64,000 bases of DNA from the NCBI GenBank assembly GCA_036971715.1, contig JAVHJL010000005.1, positions 2,418,001-2,482,000 on the forward strand, given 5' to 3'. The stretch is from Arthrobotrys musiformis (lineage: Eukaryota; Ascomycota; Orbiliomycetes; Orbiliales; Orbiliaceae). Within the stretch, counting starts at the first letter, position 1; the number at the start of each line of letters is the position of its first letter. The translations under genes were made by a program, and so were the position numbers. A model generated the notes under the pieces. It was given only the letters and a program-made list of their open reading frames with translations, was not told where the DNA came from and did no database searches. Shown piece after piece: positions 23,438-34,539 of the stretch.

Positions 23438-24040
23438 ATGCCGTACTGGAGTCGCAACGATCTCCCCGACTTTTCGATGCGCCTCAAGGGGAGAGACAAA
23501 GGTTCCCGATATCTCTACCGCGTCCAAATACAGTATTTCACGAAGACAACATGGGAAGACGGTGACCTATGCTGTACCGCCGACGAGGGGAGGATAAACA
23601 TCCGCAACCGGCGAGAACTATCCGCCCAGTTAAGAAGACACACAACCTGGAAGAGAAAGCCCACGTGTTTCGTATCTATGTTCGGTGACAAGAAACACGC
23701 AAAGAACTGGGCTCGAAAACAGCTCCGAAACCTAAACAGAAAACGCCCCTACATAGACCACGCTTTAATTTACAAGATCGATCCGTACAAAGTCAAGAAC
23801 AAATACGGCGAAAGAATACCGATACTAGAGCTCCGACAGGTGCTGGATATTAAGCCTGATTTAATCCCTCGCAGAGTCCGGAGGTGGACGAGAAATGAAT
23901 ACCTCGCCCTCTATCGGGTTCCCGCGAGAGCAATCGTTGGCGAACCAGAGAAGGTGCCGGAATGCCCTTATTCTTCCCATTCCTCCGATTCCTCTGATTA
24001 TTCCGATTCCTCTGATTATTCCGATTATTCTGATTATTAG
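23438..24040 (+). CDS. DUF7587-like fungal protein with Ser-Asp-Tyr tail
   Basis: Single-exon gene of 200 residues with an AAAAAATG start. The central 150 residues match what I know of the fungal DUF7587 family: SRYLYRVQIQY near 23-33, TCFVSMFGDKKHAKNWARKQ near 76-95, HALIYKIDPYKV near 108-119, and NEYLALYRVPARAIVG near 153-168. The order R(V/I), then S(T/M)F, then (N)E(Y) is like the R-S-E layout of some ADP-ribosyltransferase folds, though Ser in this copy is followed by Met rather than Thr. No activity is established. The C-terminal 25 residues are a repeat of SSD, SDY and YSD units encoded by nearly identical TCCGATTATTC-type words. No signal peptide or membrane segment is present, so an intracellular role is likely. 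Confidence 0.7.
   Translation: MPYWSRNDLPDFSMRLKGRDKGSRYLYRVQIQYFTKTTWEDGDLCCTADEGRINIRNRRELSAQLRRHTTWKRKPTCFVSMFGDKKHAKNWARKQLRNLNRKRPYIDHALIYKIDPYKVKNKYGERIPILELRQVLDIKPDLIPRRVRRWTRNEYLALYRVPARAIVGEPEKVPECPYSSHSSDSSDYSDSSDYSDYSDY
23977..24037 (+). repeat. In-frame Ser/Asp/Tyr repeat at the C-terminus of the DUF7587-like gene
   Basis: Short tandem units of the type TCC GAT TAT TCC GAT TCC TC encode SSDYSD-like repeats up to the stop codon. The near identity at DNA level suggests recent slippage. Confidence 0.75.
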
Positions 24041-25531
24041 CGAAACGGTCTCCCGTGGACCATATAATATATATACGAATAATTTTTGTTCAGATTTGGA
24101 TGGATTTATCATGTCAAAGCTTCCTGTTGTTCCTAGTTTCTTTCCTTGTACCCCGCACACCGCGGACGAAAATTTGTATGCGATTCTGATTTAGTAGGAG
24201 GTACTTCAGCAACTTCGATTCAAAATTTAGCCTGTTACGTGTGGTTATCTTGGGGTGGTGGTTGGAAATTTCCCTCCCATGCTCGTATAATTATAAATGT
24301 ATTAGGTAGACATACAGCCACCTAGGATAGGCCTATGGGTTAGACTTCAAATGATATCGATGTTTCATATCCAAACCTATACTACCGCCCCCAAAGCTAC
24401 GGCAACATAAAAGTACTTGTTACCAAATGTCTAAAGTCTAGTCGCAAGACGAAAGCCCAGCCCATTACCAACACCCAATTAAAAATATCAGTAGTAATAA
24501 AAATCTCGCATTGCACACATATAATACGCCCAATCTACAAAAAAAGAACACAGAGCAAGCATCAAGCCAACATAGTTAAAAGGAAAAACGATAGTTCCAT
24601 TTCATTTAATTTTTTTCATTTCGTTCCCACTACACCCCCCACATTTCATATCATAAACACCCCTCGCTTTCCAACCATTTAAAAAAAAGCACAGTGTAAC
24701 CCGAAGAAGAAGAAAGAAAAACAGAAGAAGCGGGGGGATATTAAAACTAGAATACAGGAGGTAGAAAGAAGAAGGTATATTGGGTTTGCATGTGTTTTTT
24801 TGGTGTTTTTACTGTCAGATAAAGAGAATCGGAGAGCTTCCCAAGCATAACCATGACACTTTCTCGAAACAAACTCGTAGAAAGTCGTCAAGGTCATACT
24901 GGAGAAAGGAAAGAAGGTAGACGGAGTGAAGAGGGGAAATCCGACAGAAAAAAGGAACATGTGGAAGGGGGCATTCCGATAGAAAATTGTGGGTTCAAGG
25001 GAAACGAAGAAAGGAACTATACAAGTCTCGTCATGCATGCGAAGCTCACGAGGCCACAGGTAGAATCAGGAAAAAAAGGAGAGAGAGAAGAAAAAAGAAA
25101 CCAGTCGCGCAAATGCCCTCCACCGTTGAATGCTTAAAATGCTGCAGATAGAATAGCAAAAAAGAGGAAGAGGAAAAAAAAGTTTTTGGTTTCGCCGAAT
25201 AACGCCGTGTCGTTAATAAGGAGACCCGATATTAGACAGAGAACAAGAGGAAGAAAAAAACGCAGATACGAACTCCGAGGTGGATGAAGAAAGAGGATTA
25301 TAATAAGACAGAGGAGAAAGGGACCAGGTCGTTAAAGTCGTTAATTGTATTTGTCGTTAAAAAAGAGATACGGAAGGATGAAACAGGGAAAAAAGGAGAC
25401 TGTGAGGTCCTGTCGTTGTAAAAGCGCCTGTACCGCTAGCGTTGCATGCATGCTGTTGTTCAGTCGTGATTTCATATGTTCATAAAAGGTCGTAATAGAG
25501 GGTAAAGTAGAATATGCTTTGAGAGAATAGC
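24041..25531. other. Intergenic region, convergent 3' ends of the DUF7587-like gene and Cdh1
   Basis: No gene was recognised. The right part (about 24,660-25,530) is purine-rich on the plus strand, which is pyrimidine-rich in the Cdh1 sense and likely contains the Cdh1 3' UTR. Confidence 0.5.
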
Positions 25532-27726
25532 TCAACGGATTTGGTCCATTCCGTCAAGAAGGCTAAGGGTACGGGTCTTAGTCTTATCCTTAGTGAAGCA
25601 ATTCCAGAACCGGAGGGTTTCGTCACCGGCACCAGTGACGATGACTTGACCATCCGGGCTCATAGCAAGATACAATACCCTGTAAGTGTGACCAGTAAGG
25701 GAGACGACCTGTTGCATGCTAGGGTACTTCCAAACGACAATCTGATTCTGAGAGTATCCATGGGTGGAAACGATCTCATTCGAGTTCTTTGACCAGGCGA
25801 GGTTGCAAACCTGAGACCCAGTATCGATCTCGTTAGTGGCGACCCCACGGAGTGTGTCCCAGAACTTGATACGGCGATCGGCAGTACCGCCACCGGAAGC
25901 AAGGGTACCACGGGCGTGAGGAGACCAAGCAATTGCCTTGACGGCAGCTGTATGTTCATTGAATTTGTACAGTGGTGAAGTACTAGTTTTGTCCCAAACG
26001 TAGAGACGATTGTCGTTACCACCGGAAGCGAGCTGGTTGTCATCTGAGTTCCACTTAAGACCGCAGACCTCTTGCTTGTGGCCAACCAGACGAGCCATGA
26101 ATTGGTCTGGAGTACGAACATCGCGGTGGTAGATAGTGCGGTCTCGTGAGCCAGAAGTGAGGATGTGCTCGTTCCACGCCAAGGCACCTATTGCAGGATT
26201 AGTATACACATTGACTAATGCAAAGAAAGATGTTGTATCGAACTTACCAACACGCATTGTGTGTCCAGTCATAGTTCGGAGCCTGCGGCATCTTTCAGCG
26301 TCCCAGATCTGGACGAAGCCCTTGTTGGTGCCAATAGCAACATGAGACCCCTGCATATATTTTGTCAGTATCGAACCAATGCAAACAGCAGGAAACTGGT
26401 AACGGTGGTAACACTTACACGCTGGATCCATGAGACGCTGGTAACAAGGTCTTCACCAAGATCACAAAGTTTGGTGACACGACCAGAGACCGAGTTCCAC
26501 ATGTAGACAGAGCTTCCCAATCCGACACCGAGGATGTTGGTGCTACCCCAATCGACAAGATTCAGGTAGAAATCGTCGGCCAAGTCAGGAGCGTCAAGGA
26601 CCTTGTATGGAACCTTAGAGACAGTACGAACTTGCCTTCGAGGGGAAAGAAGCATCCTCTGAGAGTCATATCTGATTGGAGAAAGAGAGTAGATATCGGC
26701 TCGAGGGTCCATGTGGCGTCTGCCAGTGGACCTGTTCGAGACCGGAGAGCCATATGAAAGGATGTTAGAAGAACGGGGTGTCTGTGGGATATCAAAGTCT
26801 ACAGCACGGGTGCTCTGGTGGATAGAAGGAGGAGTGGCAACGATGGACCTCTCCGTGTAGTTTGTAATCTCACGACTATCAGGAGCTTGGGGGATAGTCG
26901 GGAAGATTTCACTTTTGAGAACGGACTGGTATGTCCTGTCTGCTTGTTCCTCTGCAAGGTTACATTTGTTAGCATATTGCTTTTAATTTTCGAAGTTGTT
27001 ATATTTGGGGAGGCGGGGGTTGCGAGGCTTGTTGTTGTGTGGTTTGGACAACCTCAAACGAGAAGAGAACGAACAAAGGCACAGACAGAATCTGCACCAA
27101 ACATCCACCCCAAAAAACGACGCGTCTTTGTCTGATCTCATCTCTTCCTCTTTCCGGTGTGTATAAATAATTAAAAAAAGAAGGGTATTGGACTTACTTT
27201 GCTGGTGATTCAACTCTCCATTAGGGGCTCTCTTGCGAGGCTTGGAAGGGGTGGAAGGCGATCCGATGGCCGTAGCCAAGTTGAAGGCTGCCTGGATATC
27301 GACATCTCTCGATGGGATATATCTGTTTTCCTCCCCTGTTAGCACCGTTGTACTTGCCTTCTTACCCCACACATTCACTAACCGAAAGTGAGAGACAGAA
27401 GCAGGGACGCCACAAAGCTCTCGACACGAGCTCTTCCTCGATCCCTACCCCTATCCCTCCTCTCACGATCCGAAAACGTCGAGAAAAGAGAGAATGAGAG
27501 ACCAAAAAAAAGGGAAATGGAGAGAACCATACCTGTCGCCATACACCTTAATTCTCTTACGGGATGGGGGAGTGGCAGCCGGGGTTGAGGCAACTTGATT
27601 AAGTCTGCTCATCAACTCGTCTGAGTCCAGATCGGATCGGTCACCACGAGGGGTGGTTTTTGTGGGAGTCTTCGGGACGAACCCGGCAGAGCGTCGAACA
27701 CGACGATCGAACTCCGAACTTGACAT
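25532..27726 (-). CDS. cdh1: APC/C activator Cdh1 (Fizzy-related WD40 protein; Ste9/Srw1 type)
   Basis: Substrate adaptor and activator of the anaphase-promoting complex in late mitosis and G1. Exons are 27726-27533, 27322-27198, 26951-26419, 26350-26248 and 26187-25532 (536 residues). The C-box DRYIPSR is at residues 64-70 and is split by intron 1. The Cdh1-type linker LLSPRRQVRTVSKVPYKVLD leads into DLADDFYLNLVDWG and a seven-blade WD40 propeller, including HVAIGTNKGFVQIWD and GSRDRTIYHRDVR. The chain ends with the IR dipeptide (DQIR) that docks on the APC/C. Both docking motifs are intact. The N-terminal Ser/Thr-Pro sites (KTPTK, STPAATPPS, GSPSTPSKP) fit inhibition by cyclin-dependent kinase, as known for Cdh1. 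I choose Cdh1 over Cdc20 because of the SPRRQ-KVPYKVLDAPDL linker and the propeller sequence. The start at 27726 is the first ATG of the frame. Confidence 0.92.
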
Positions 27727-30020
27727 TTTGGAGAGAGGGCAAGAGGTATATAAGCCGGTAAGGAGGGAAGAATACAGTCAAGTAGTAGTGGATGTGAGAG
27801 CCTTGCAGACTCCGGTTCCGTTTTGGGGTGACAGGCCTAAGAGATTATATCACGAAGACCTATCACAAGAGGGAGAGACGGCAACGATGATACTGACTAT
27901 CATAAGTTAGCGGGGGAGGACGACCAACAACATCACCAACAACAACAACGACAACCACACATCCATACAACAAAATACACACAGGACATGTGAAGAGAGA
28001 CTCACATCAAGGGAGAGAAGGAGGGAAGAGGGAGAGAATGGTCGAAACACCGACGACGACGTTGATGACTGATGATTACGATGATGATGGTAATGATGAT
28101 GACGATGGTATTGGTCGAGCTAGCGATTCAACACCGAACAGGCAGACCAGTGTTTACCGAGAGGGGAAGAGCCGGTAGTGCAGCAGGGGTCGGATAGGAC
28201 AATCAATACGGTCGATATGGTCGATGAGGGGGTGTTGAGGTCGAAGTTGATGTCGATGAAGATGCTGAAGGTGATGATAAGGATGGAGACTGAGGTGAAG
28301 AGGGAGAAGGTAGGTTGCTAGATCGATTCGACTTTGAGTTCGACTTTTGAATTTTGAATTTTTATAAAACTTTGTGGAAGCTTTTTATAGTGGCCCGATT
28401 GACCGGCAACGACGACGGTGGTGGTTGACGATGATTGTTGACGATCCAAGCAAGCAAACGTTTGTCGGGACGATAAGGGGAAGGATTGGAGTTAGAAGTT
28501 CCGAGGAGTGACGGTAGCCGGTGTATCAAGAGTCTGTAACTGGAATGATGATGGGAAGGGAGGCAGGGCTGTCAAGGGCACTACTAGTAAAGAGCGTAGC
28601 CATCAAACACACAGCAAGACTTGATTTTATAACTTTATAGAGACAAGGAAAAAAGAAAAAGGTACAGTGAATTATTATCAAGATGAAGATAGATATGGAG
28701 ATATATAGAGAGATATATAGAAAGTGGGGAGGGGTATTGAAGGGAGGGGAAGGGGGGGAGGAAGGGGGAGGGGAAGTGTGCGTGCGGGAGAGAAAGTTAG
28801 TGAAGCTAGGAATCAGGCGGAGATGCTGGTGGTATAATGGGACGTATGTAGAGAGGAGCGATGAGTTGAGTTTAAAGGTGGTTGGCCATGAAACATGGGA
28901 AAACGTAAACATAGCGAAATTACCCAAACAGGAAAACGGCTGCTATGATTAGCTCCAATCAGAGCGTCCCCCCTCAAGCCCCAGTCACAACAACAACAAC
29001 AACCCACAAACCATAACAACACAACACATTTTGACTCCATTCGTTGATTGACCACACCACCACCTTCTGTACTTATGTCTGTATGTACCGAGGTGGGGTC
29101 TCCGTTGGTTGGGTTGGATTGGATTGGGTTGACTTGACAGACGGGACGCTGTGCTGTGCTCCATGTCGGCAGCCCTGCCAACCTCCTTGTTTACTTCTGT
29201 TGCCTTCTACAGAGGTGGCACCGCTGTTTCTGCAAGGGACCAATAATAGACCTTATTATTTATCTTCCCTGTTAGGAAAGCCTCCCCCCGTTTCTCCCGT
29301 CTACGTATACATGTCATGTACTCCGTAGACACGAGACACATAAATATAAATATTCCCAATCGAGACAAAAATAGCCTGACAACACATTTCCCCTTTCCCC
29401 CTCGAGACTATCCCGCACGGAGACTGAGTATGGCCGTCCGGGTGTAGAAACCCTCCACGCGTATATCTGTATATAGCAATTAAGTACTTACTTAAGTAGG
29501 TCCTATAAGCACCTATAACTTATTGATGATGGTATAATATATATGATATTCTGCGCGCGTAGAGTGCATCACCACAGATCCTATTCCTGTCGCCCTATTC
29601 CGAACCTCCCCCTTATCCCTTATCCCCCTCAAGCGATTGGACAATCAGCCCCCAGAACAGGAAAACCAAAGTGGGGGAATAGTCCATGTAATGCGCTGTA
29701 CTTTTCCTAACGAAGGCGGAGAGCGGTTATGTAAAACCACGTTAAACGTTTGTAACCGAACGACCCAAAAAAAAAGCCAGGCGGCTGATTTTGTAGATAA
29801 AAAAAAAAGGAAAAAAAATATTTTAGACCCTTGTTCTCTCTACTTGTTCTTTTCTTCCCCCTTCAGAAACCTCCGTATCAACACGGCACCTTACCAATTT
29901 ACCACACATCGTAGTACTATATCCATCAACGTTCGTTCGGATATAAATCCAGTGACACCATTCACTTAGCACTTAGATTACAATACCAAGGCAGAGATAC
30001 GGTGTATAAGACTAGAAACA
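27727..30020. other. Divergent promoter region between Cdh1 and aspartyl aminopeptidase
   Basis: 2.3 kb with no supported gene. It includes simple repeats: GATGATGATG/GACGATG words at about 28,074-28,110, a GAGATATATAGAGAGATATATAG block at 28,698-28,720, and a dense G-run block at 28742-28773. AACAAC repeats occur near 27,930 and 28,988. A TTAAGTA-CT-TACTTAA inverted repeat lies at 29480-29495. Confidence 0.5.
28742..28773 (+). repeat. G-quadruplex-type G-run block
   Basis: Runs of 3, 4, 7, 5 and 4 G occur within 32 nt, separated by one to four bases. This exceeds the four-run G3+ pattern. It lies in the Cdh1/aminopeptidase intergenic region, about 1.0 kb from the Cdh1 start and 1.2 kb from the aminopeptidase start. 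Confidence 0.75.
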
Positions 30021-32090
30021 ATGGCATCCTCCACTTCCAAGGCCTTCGCCCAGGGTCTCATCGACTTTATCAATGCCTCTCCAACCCGTGAGCTCGAGCG
30101 GCCCCTGTCACTTTCCCTATCTATCCACCTTATCAACCAATCCACGCTATAAAATCCAATATCTAACGGGGGAGAACAGCATTCCACGCCGTCGACACAG
30201 CAAAGAAGGCGCTTCTCAAAGCCGGATTCAGCGAAATCAAGGTCTTTCACCCTTACCTTCCTTAGTGTATATATATAATACAGAATTCTAACATTTGTTA
30301 TATCAACAGGAACGGGACGCATGGGGCGGCAAGGTCCTCACCGGTGGAAAGTACTTCCTCACCAGAAATGGATCGTCGATTATCGCTTTCGCCGTCGGGA
30401 AGCTGTGGAAGGTACCACCCTCCTCTAAACAAATCGATCGGTATTATACAGAAAGAGATGCTGAATGGAGCGTGGGGAACAGCCCGGCAACCCAATGTCC
30501 ATCGTCGGCGCGCACACGGACTCCTGCGCTCTCCGGTTGAAGCCGGTATCTAAGCGGACGACGGAGGGGAATACATTCATGCAAGTCGGTGTCGAGAGCT
30601 ACGGTGGTGGATTATGGCATACCTGTTCGTCTCACCCTCAATTACTCGATAGAAGAGAAGTCTAACAGAGGCGGGCAGGGTTCGATAGAGACCTAAGCAT
30701 GGCCGGACGAGCCATGGTCCGCCAAAAGGACGGCAGCATCGTTTCCAAACTCGTCAAGATCGATAAACCCAGTTCGTCACCCCCCCTTCAAATTATCAAA
30801 CGAGAAGTAGAATGGAAGTTAATAACTAGAGGGAAAACAGTCCTAAGAGTACCAACCCTCGCCATCCACCTCGACCGCCAGGAAAACTTCCAATTCAACA
30901 AAGAAACCCAACTCTTCCCCATCCTCGGCCTCATCTCCGCTGAACTGAATAAGGACGGCCCAGCCCCGGCACCAGAAGACAAAAAACCCGAGACGGAAAC
31001 ACAAGAAGAAAAGCCATTCTCCCCACTGTCAGCCATCACGGAACGTCATCACCCCGCCGTCGTAAAGCTGATCTCTGACGCCACCGATTCCCAGCCGGAG
31101 GATGTGCTGGACTTCGAGATGCTGCTGTATGATACCCAGCCCGGCACTTTTGGCGGGTTGAACGAGGAGTTCATCTTTTCCGCCAGACTCGACAATTTGG
31201 TATTCCACCCACATCATTACTCTTATAGTCAGAAGTGGAAGGGACGCTAATGGGGATAGGGCATGACATACTGCTCGATAGAGAGTCTGATCGCATCCGT
31301 CGAGGCAGAGGATGCATTGGACCAAGAACAGGGCATCCGCATAATCGCCTGCTTCGACCACGAGGAAATCGGCTCCACGACCGCCCAGGGCGCCGACTCC
31401 AACCTCCTGCCGGCAGTGTGCGTATACCCATACCCTACCAACATCCAATATATATATCCATAAAAAGAAGATACTAATAATAATACAGCGTCCGCCGCCT
31501 CTCCGTCCTCTCAGGCGACAAAGACTACGACTTCGCCTCCGTCTCATCCTCCACCTCCCAAACCTCCACAGCAGACCACCTCTTCTCCCCAACAACAACC
31601 TACTTCGAAGAATCCCTCATCAAATCCTTCCTCATCTCCGCCGACATGGCCCACTCCGTCCACCCGAACTACCCGGGCAAATACGAATCCCACCACCGTC
31701 CCGAGATGAACAAGGGCACCGTGATCAAGATCAATGCGAACGCGAGGTATGCCACCAACTCCCCCGGCATCGTATTGGTGCAGGAGTGTGCCCGTGAAGC
31801 CGGGGTGCCGTTGCAATTATTCGTCGTGAGGAACGATAGCAGCTGCGGTAGCACCATTGGACCCATGTTGAGTGCGCAGATGGGGATGAGGACGCTGGAT
31901 TTGGGGAATGCGCAGTTGAGCATGCATAGCATTCGGGAGACCGGGTGAGTCTATCCTCCCTTCTACTTTTTTTGGAAATACAATACTAATCGTTGGGGGC
32001 AGCGGTGCATATGATGTGGAACATGCGATCAAGCTGTTCAAGAAATTCTTTGAGAAGTACACGGCATTGGAACCCACAATCTTTGTGTAG
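30021..32090 (+). CDS. ape4: Aspartyl aminopeptidase, peptidase family M18 (Ape4 / DNPEP type)
   Basis: Zinc metallopeptidase that removes N-terminal Asp or Glu from peptides in the cytosol; in yeast Ape4 is also carried to the vacuole. Nine exons: 30021-30087, 30180-30241, 30310-30411, 30483-30624, 30679-30771, 30841-31199, 31260-31417, 31489-31944 and 32003-32090 (508 residues). M18 metal and catalytic motifs are present in order: GAHTDS (His), SARLDNLG (bridging Asp), FDHEEIGS (Glu pair), RNDSSCGSTIGPM, and the late metal His in AQLSMHSIRE. A dimer-loop segment lies between WHTWFDRDLSMAGR and VPTLAIHLDR. The length is typical of the family. Two consecutive introns (after exons 4 and 5) use the less common donor GTTCGT. 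The gene is convergent with the F-box-like gene, with 190 nt between stops. Confidence 0.93.
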
Positions 32091-32280
32091 ATTTTATATC
32101 AAGATTGCATTTCGTGTCTTTGTATTACAGACCGGCTATCATAACGATAAACGAATGAACAGTCGTTTCCTTATTATAACAAAGAACCGACCCGCTAGTA
32201 ATAAACGTTATAAACCCATTTTACCCCATAAACTCCATAAAAAAGAGAACAAGGCGAGAGAAAAACAGTAGGGAAAAGGT

Positions 32281-33360
32281 CTAAACAGCCCACCAGCACT
32301 CAACCTCACATCTATCAACCGTACACCTCCACCCGGGGAACAAAGCCTTAATAACAACCCTAACCTCATCACCCCCCCTCAACATCCTCACAAACTCCCC
32401 ATTCCTCTCATGCCTCCCCCCTCTCTCCCAACCCCCATCCTGAATCTCCCCATTCTCATCCACCACCCCATCTTCATACTTCCCCTCATCCTCAGGCCCC
32501 AACATATCCTCATCCCACCTCCACGAAACCTCATACTCAGTCCTATCACTCTCAGCATGTCGGTTCCGCTGTAATAACGATTCAGCAACTTTATACATCC
32601 CCCCTTCATCCCCCTCCTCCGCCTCCCCCTCCCTAACCCTCCAAACCTCAACATCAAGCCAACTCCAACACGCCCTAAAACTTCCATAATCCCGTCCGAA
32701 GGAACTCCACCCCTGATCGTAACTCTTAAACCTAAACACCAACCTCCTAACCCTTCCTTTCCTACCCCCCGCACCCCTCTTCCCGCCAGCACCGGGTGTA
32801 TCCTTCTCCAACGCCGTGAAATTTGGAATGCGGGCTGTCAAATATACCTTCTGTCCATCGACCACGGATTGGGGTTCTGTGACTGATGCAAGGATTTGAT
32901 GCGGGAAGTACTCCGCTTCATCCAGGATTTCGGGGATTAATTCCATCGGTAGTTTATGCGATAGAAGTGACGTCGCATTCCGTGCGTCTGTTTCCAATGA
33001 TATCTGTCCTTCATCCTCCTCTTCTTCTTCCTCATCATCATCTTGACCGTCTTGACCGTCTTGCCCCTGTGGTTTCTTCTCCTTCAACTGAGCCGCAATA
33101 CTTTTGTTTTTCTTCTCATTCCCACCAGAGAACGACGGGGTCCCCTCGATCCCCTCGGTGGGTGGAGGATTGGTATTCAAACTCCCCACGGGGACGATGC
33201 GTGATAAATCCAACCCGGGAGCACGGTTATAATCCGGTCTTCCGTCTCGATTCTTGGGAATGGGCAGCTGGATCATAGGTCCCACGCGGCCGTGGGCGGG
33301 GTCGTGGTTTATTTCCGCCGGGGGGATGGGATTTCCTCTGAGGGGGGCGTTATTCGACAT
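32281..33360 (-). CDS. F-box-like fungal protein of unknown function
   Basis: Single exon, 359 residues. The N-terminus is Pro-rich and low in complexity (MSNNAPLRGNPIPPAEINHD). An acidic stretch DDDEEEEEEDEG lies at about 107-118. An F-box-like helix LPMELIPEILDEAEYFPHQI sits at about 136-155. The C-terminal domain carries RLVFRFKSYDQGWSSFG, SWLDVEVWR, and ends GWRCTVDRCEVECWWAV. I recognise this VFRxxSxDQGW ... CEVExWW layout from uncharacterised ascomycete proteins, where an F-box-like motif precedes it, but no activity is assigned. A role as a substrate adaptor of a ubiquitin ligase is possible from the F-box alone. The neighbour is aspartyl aminopeptidase, in convergent orientation. No intron signals are needed for the frame to stay open. 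Confidence 0.75.
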   Translation of the reverse strand: MSNNAPLRGNPIPPAEINHDPAHGRVGPMIQLPIPKNRDGRPDYNRAPGLDLSRIVPVGSLNTNPPPTEGIEGTPSFSGGNEKKNKSIAAQLKEKKPQGQDGQDGQDDDEEEEEEDEGQISLETDARNATSLLSHKLPMELIPEILDEAEYFPHQILASVTEPQSVVDGQKVYLTARIPNFTALEKDTPGAGGKRGAGGRKGRVRRLVFRFKSYDQGWSSFGRDYGSFRACWSWLDVEVWRVREGEAEEGDEGGMYKVAESLLQRNRHAESDRTEYEVSWRWDEDMLGPEDEGKYEDGVVDENGEIQDGGWERGGRHERNGEFVRMLRGGDEVRVVIKALFPGWRCTVDRCEVECWWAV

Positions 33361-34539
33361 GTCTTTCTTTTTTTTTTTTTTATTTTATTTAATGATTTGA
33401 AGGATGTATGGTGTATAATGTATGGTGTGGTAATCGTAGACCGTAGTGTAATAAAAGATAGAGCAGTCTATGTAGATGATTTAAACAGTGGAGATGCTTA
33501 AAAAATGTGGAGAAAGGGAAAAAGAATCGATGCAGGGACCGACGGATGGCCTTAACAGGATGGCCTGAATGACGTCACCCGTCACCAGCCCTGACGTACC
33601 CACCACAACCCATCGAACATACCGGAACCCGTCTGGCCGTACCGACAATCACCCCCACAAGCCTCAGATCCCACATTCCTCACTCCATCATCCGCGCCTC
33701 AGTGGCGAGTAGTCCCAAAAGCAAAATAAATGCACGACGACGTGGTCATCATACCCCCCCTGCCAGTCTAGTTCACCACGGGAAGGTCAAGCGCACTTCA
33801 ATCATAAATGTAATGTAAATGTAATTTGATTTCATTTGATTCGGTTTGTTCTGTCGATATAGCTAAGAAAGAAAAAGCACACTATACACATTTTGTTTCG
33901 GCTATACAGTTGATCTCACCGCCAGTCCGAGTGGAAGGGGGGAGATGCTAGTGTGAAGTATCACACTGACGAGAACAGAGTTAAACACACAAAGGCGCAT
34001 TATAGAAAAAAAAGTGAAGAAAAAACTGTAAATGCCACCCAGAGGAACAGAAAAAACAAAAAACTCCAGAGCCATATGATAGAAGAAATGAAAAGTGAAT
34101 GATTAAAAGGGGTAGAAAACAAAGGTAAGAACGAATAGAGAAAAAAAATGGGGTCTATGGGGTAACCGACGAAACGAAGGTGAACAAAGTTCCAGGGGTA
34201 TAATGCTGGAGATCTTTCATCATGAGAAGAAACAAAAAGGGTCAAAAAACGGAAGTGGACAAAAAAGTATGCACAATGAGAAAGGAAATTCGTAAAAGGT
34301 TGTGTGAAAAGGTTGAACAGAGAAAGAGAAAAAAAAAATGAAGAACGCCATTCCGTGATCATCAGGTGCAAGAGTTTCGAAAGCAACTTCAACGGTAGTA
34401 AACAATCATTGACCCTCCCATTCGTGAATGCAGTGGTATGTAAAAAAAAGAAGAGGACGATGTAAAGAGGAACAGTGAAATTATTAGATATGGTTTGAGA
34501 GCATGAAAAAAAAAAAAAGAACGGTTGGGATCGATGTTT
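33361..34539. other. Intergenic region, no gene seen
   Basis: This holds the promoter of the F-box-like gene (a T-rich run directly before its start) and the 3' flank of the DUF2457-like gene. The 130-codon minus-strand frame at 34000-34392 is Phe/Ser/Leu-rich and mirrors A-rich 3' UTR sequence, so it was not called. Confidence 0.5.

Noticed and set aside
34000..34392. 130-codon minus-strand frame, rich in Phe, Ser and Leu
   Set aside because: It is the translation of an A-rich (plus strand) 3' flank; no domain, and composition explains the openness.
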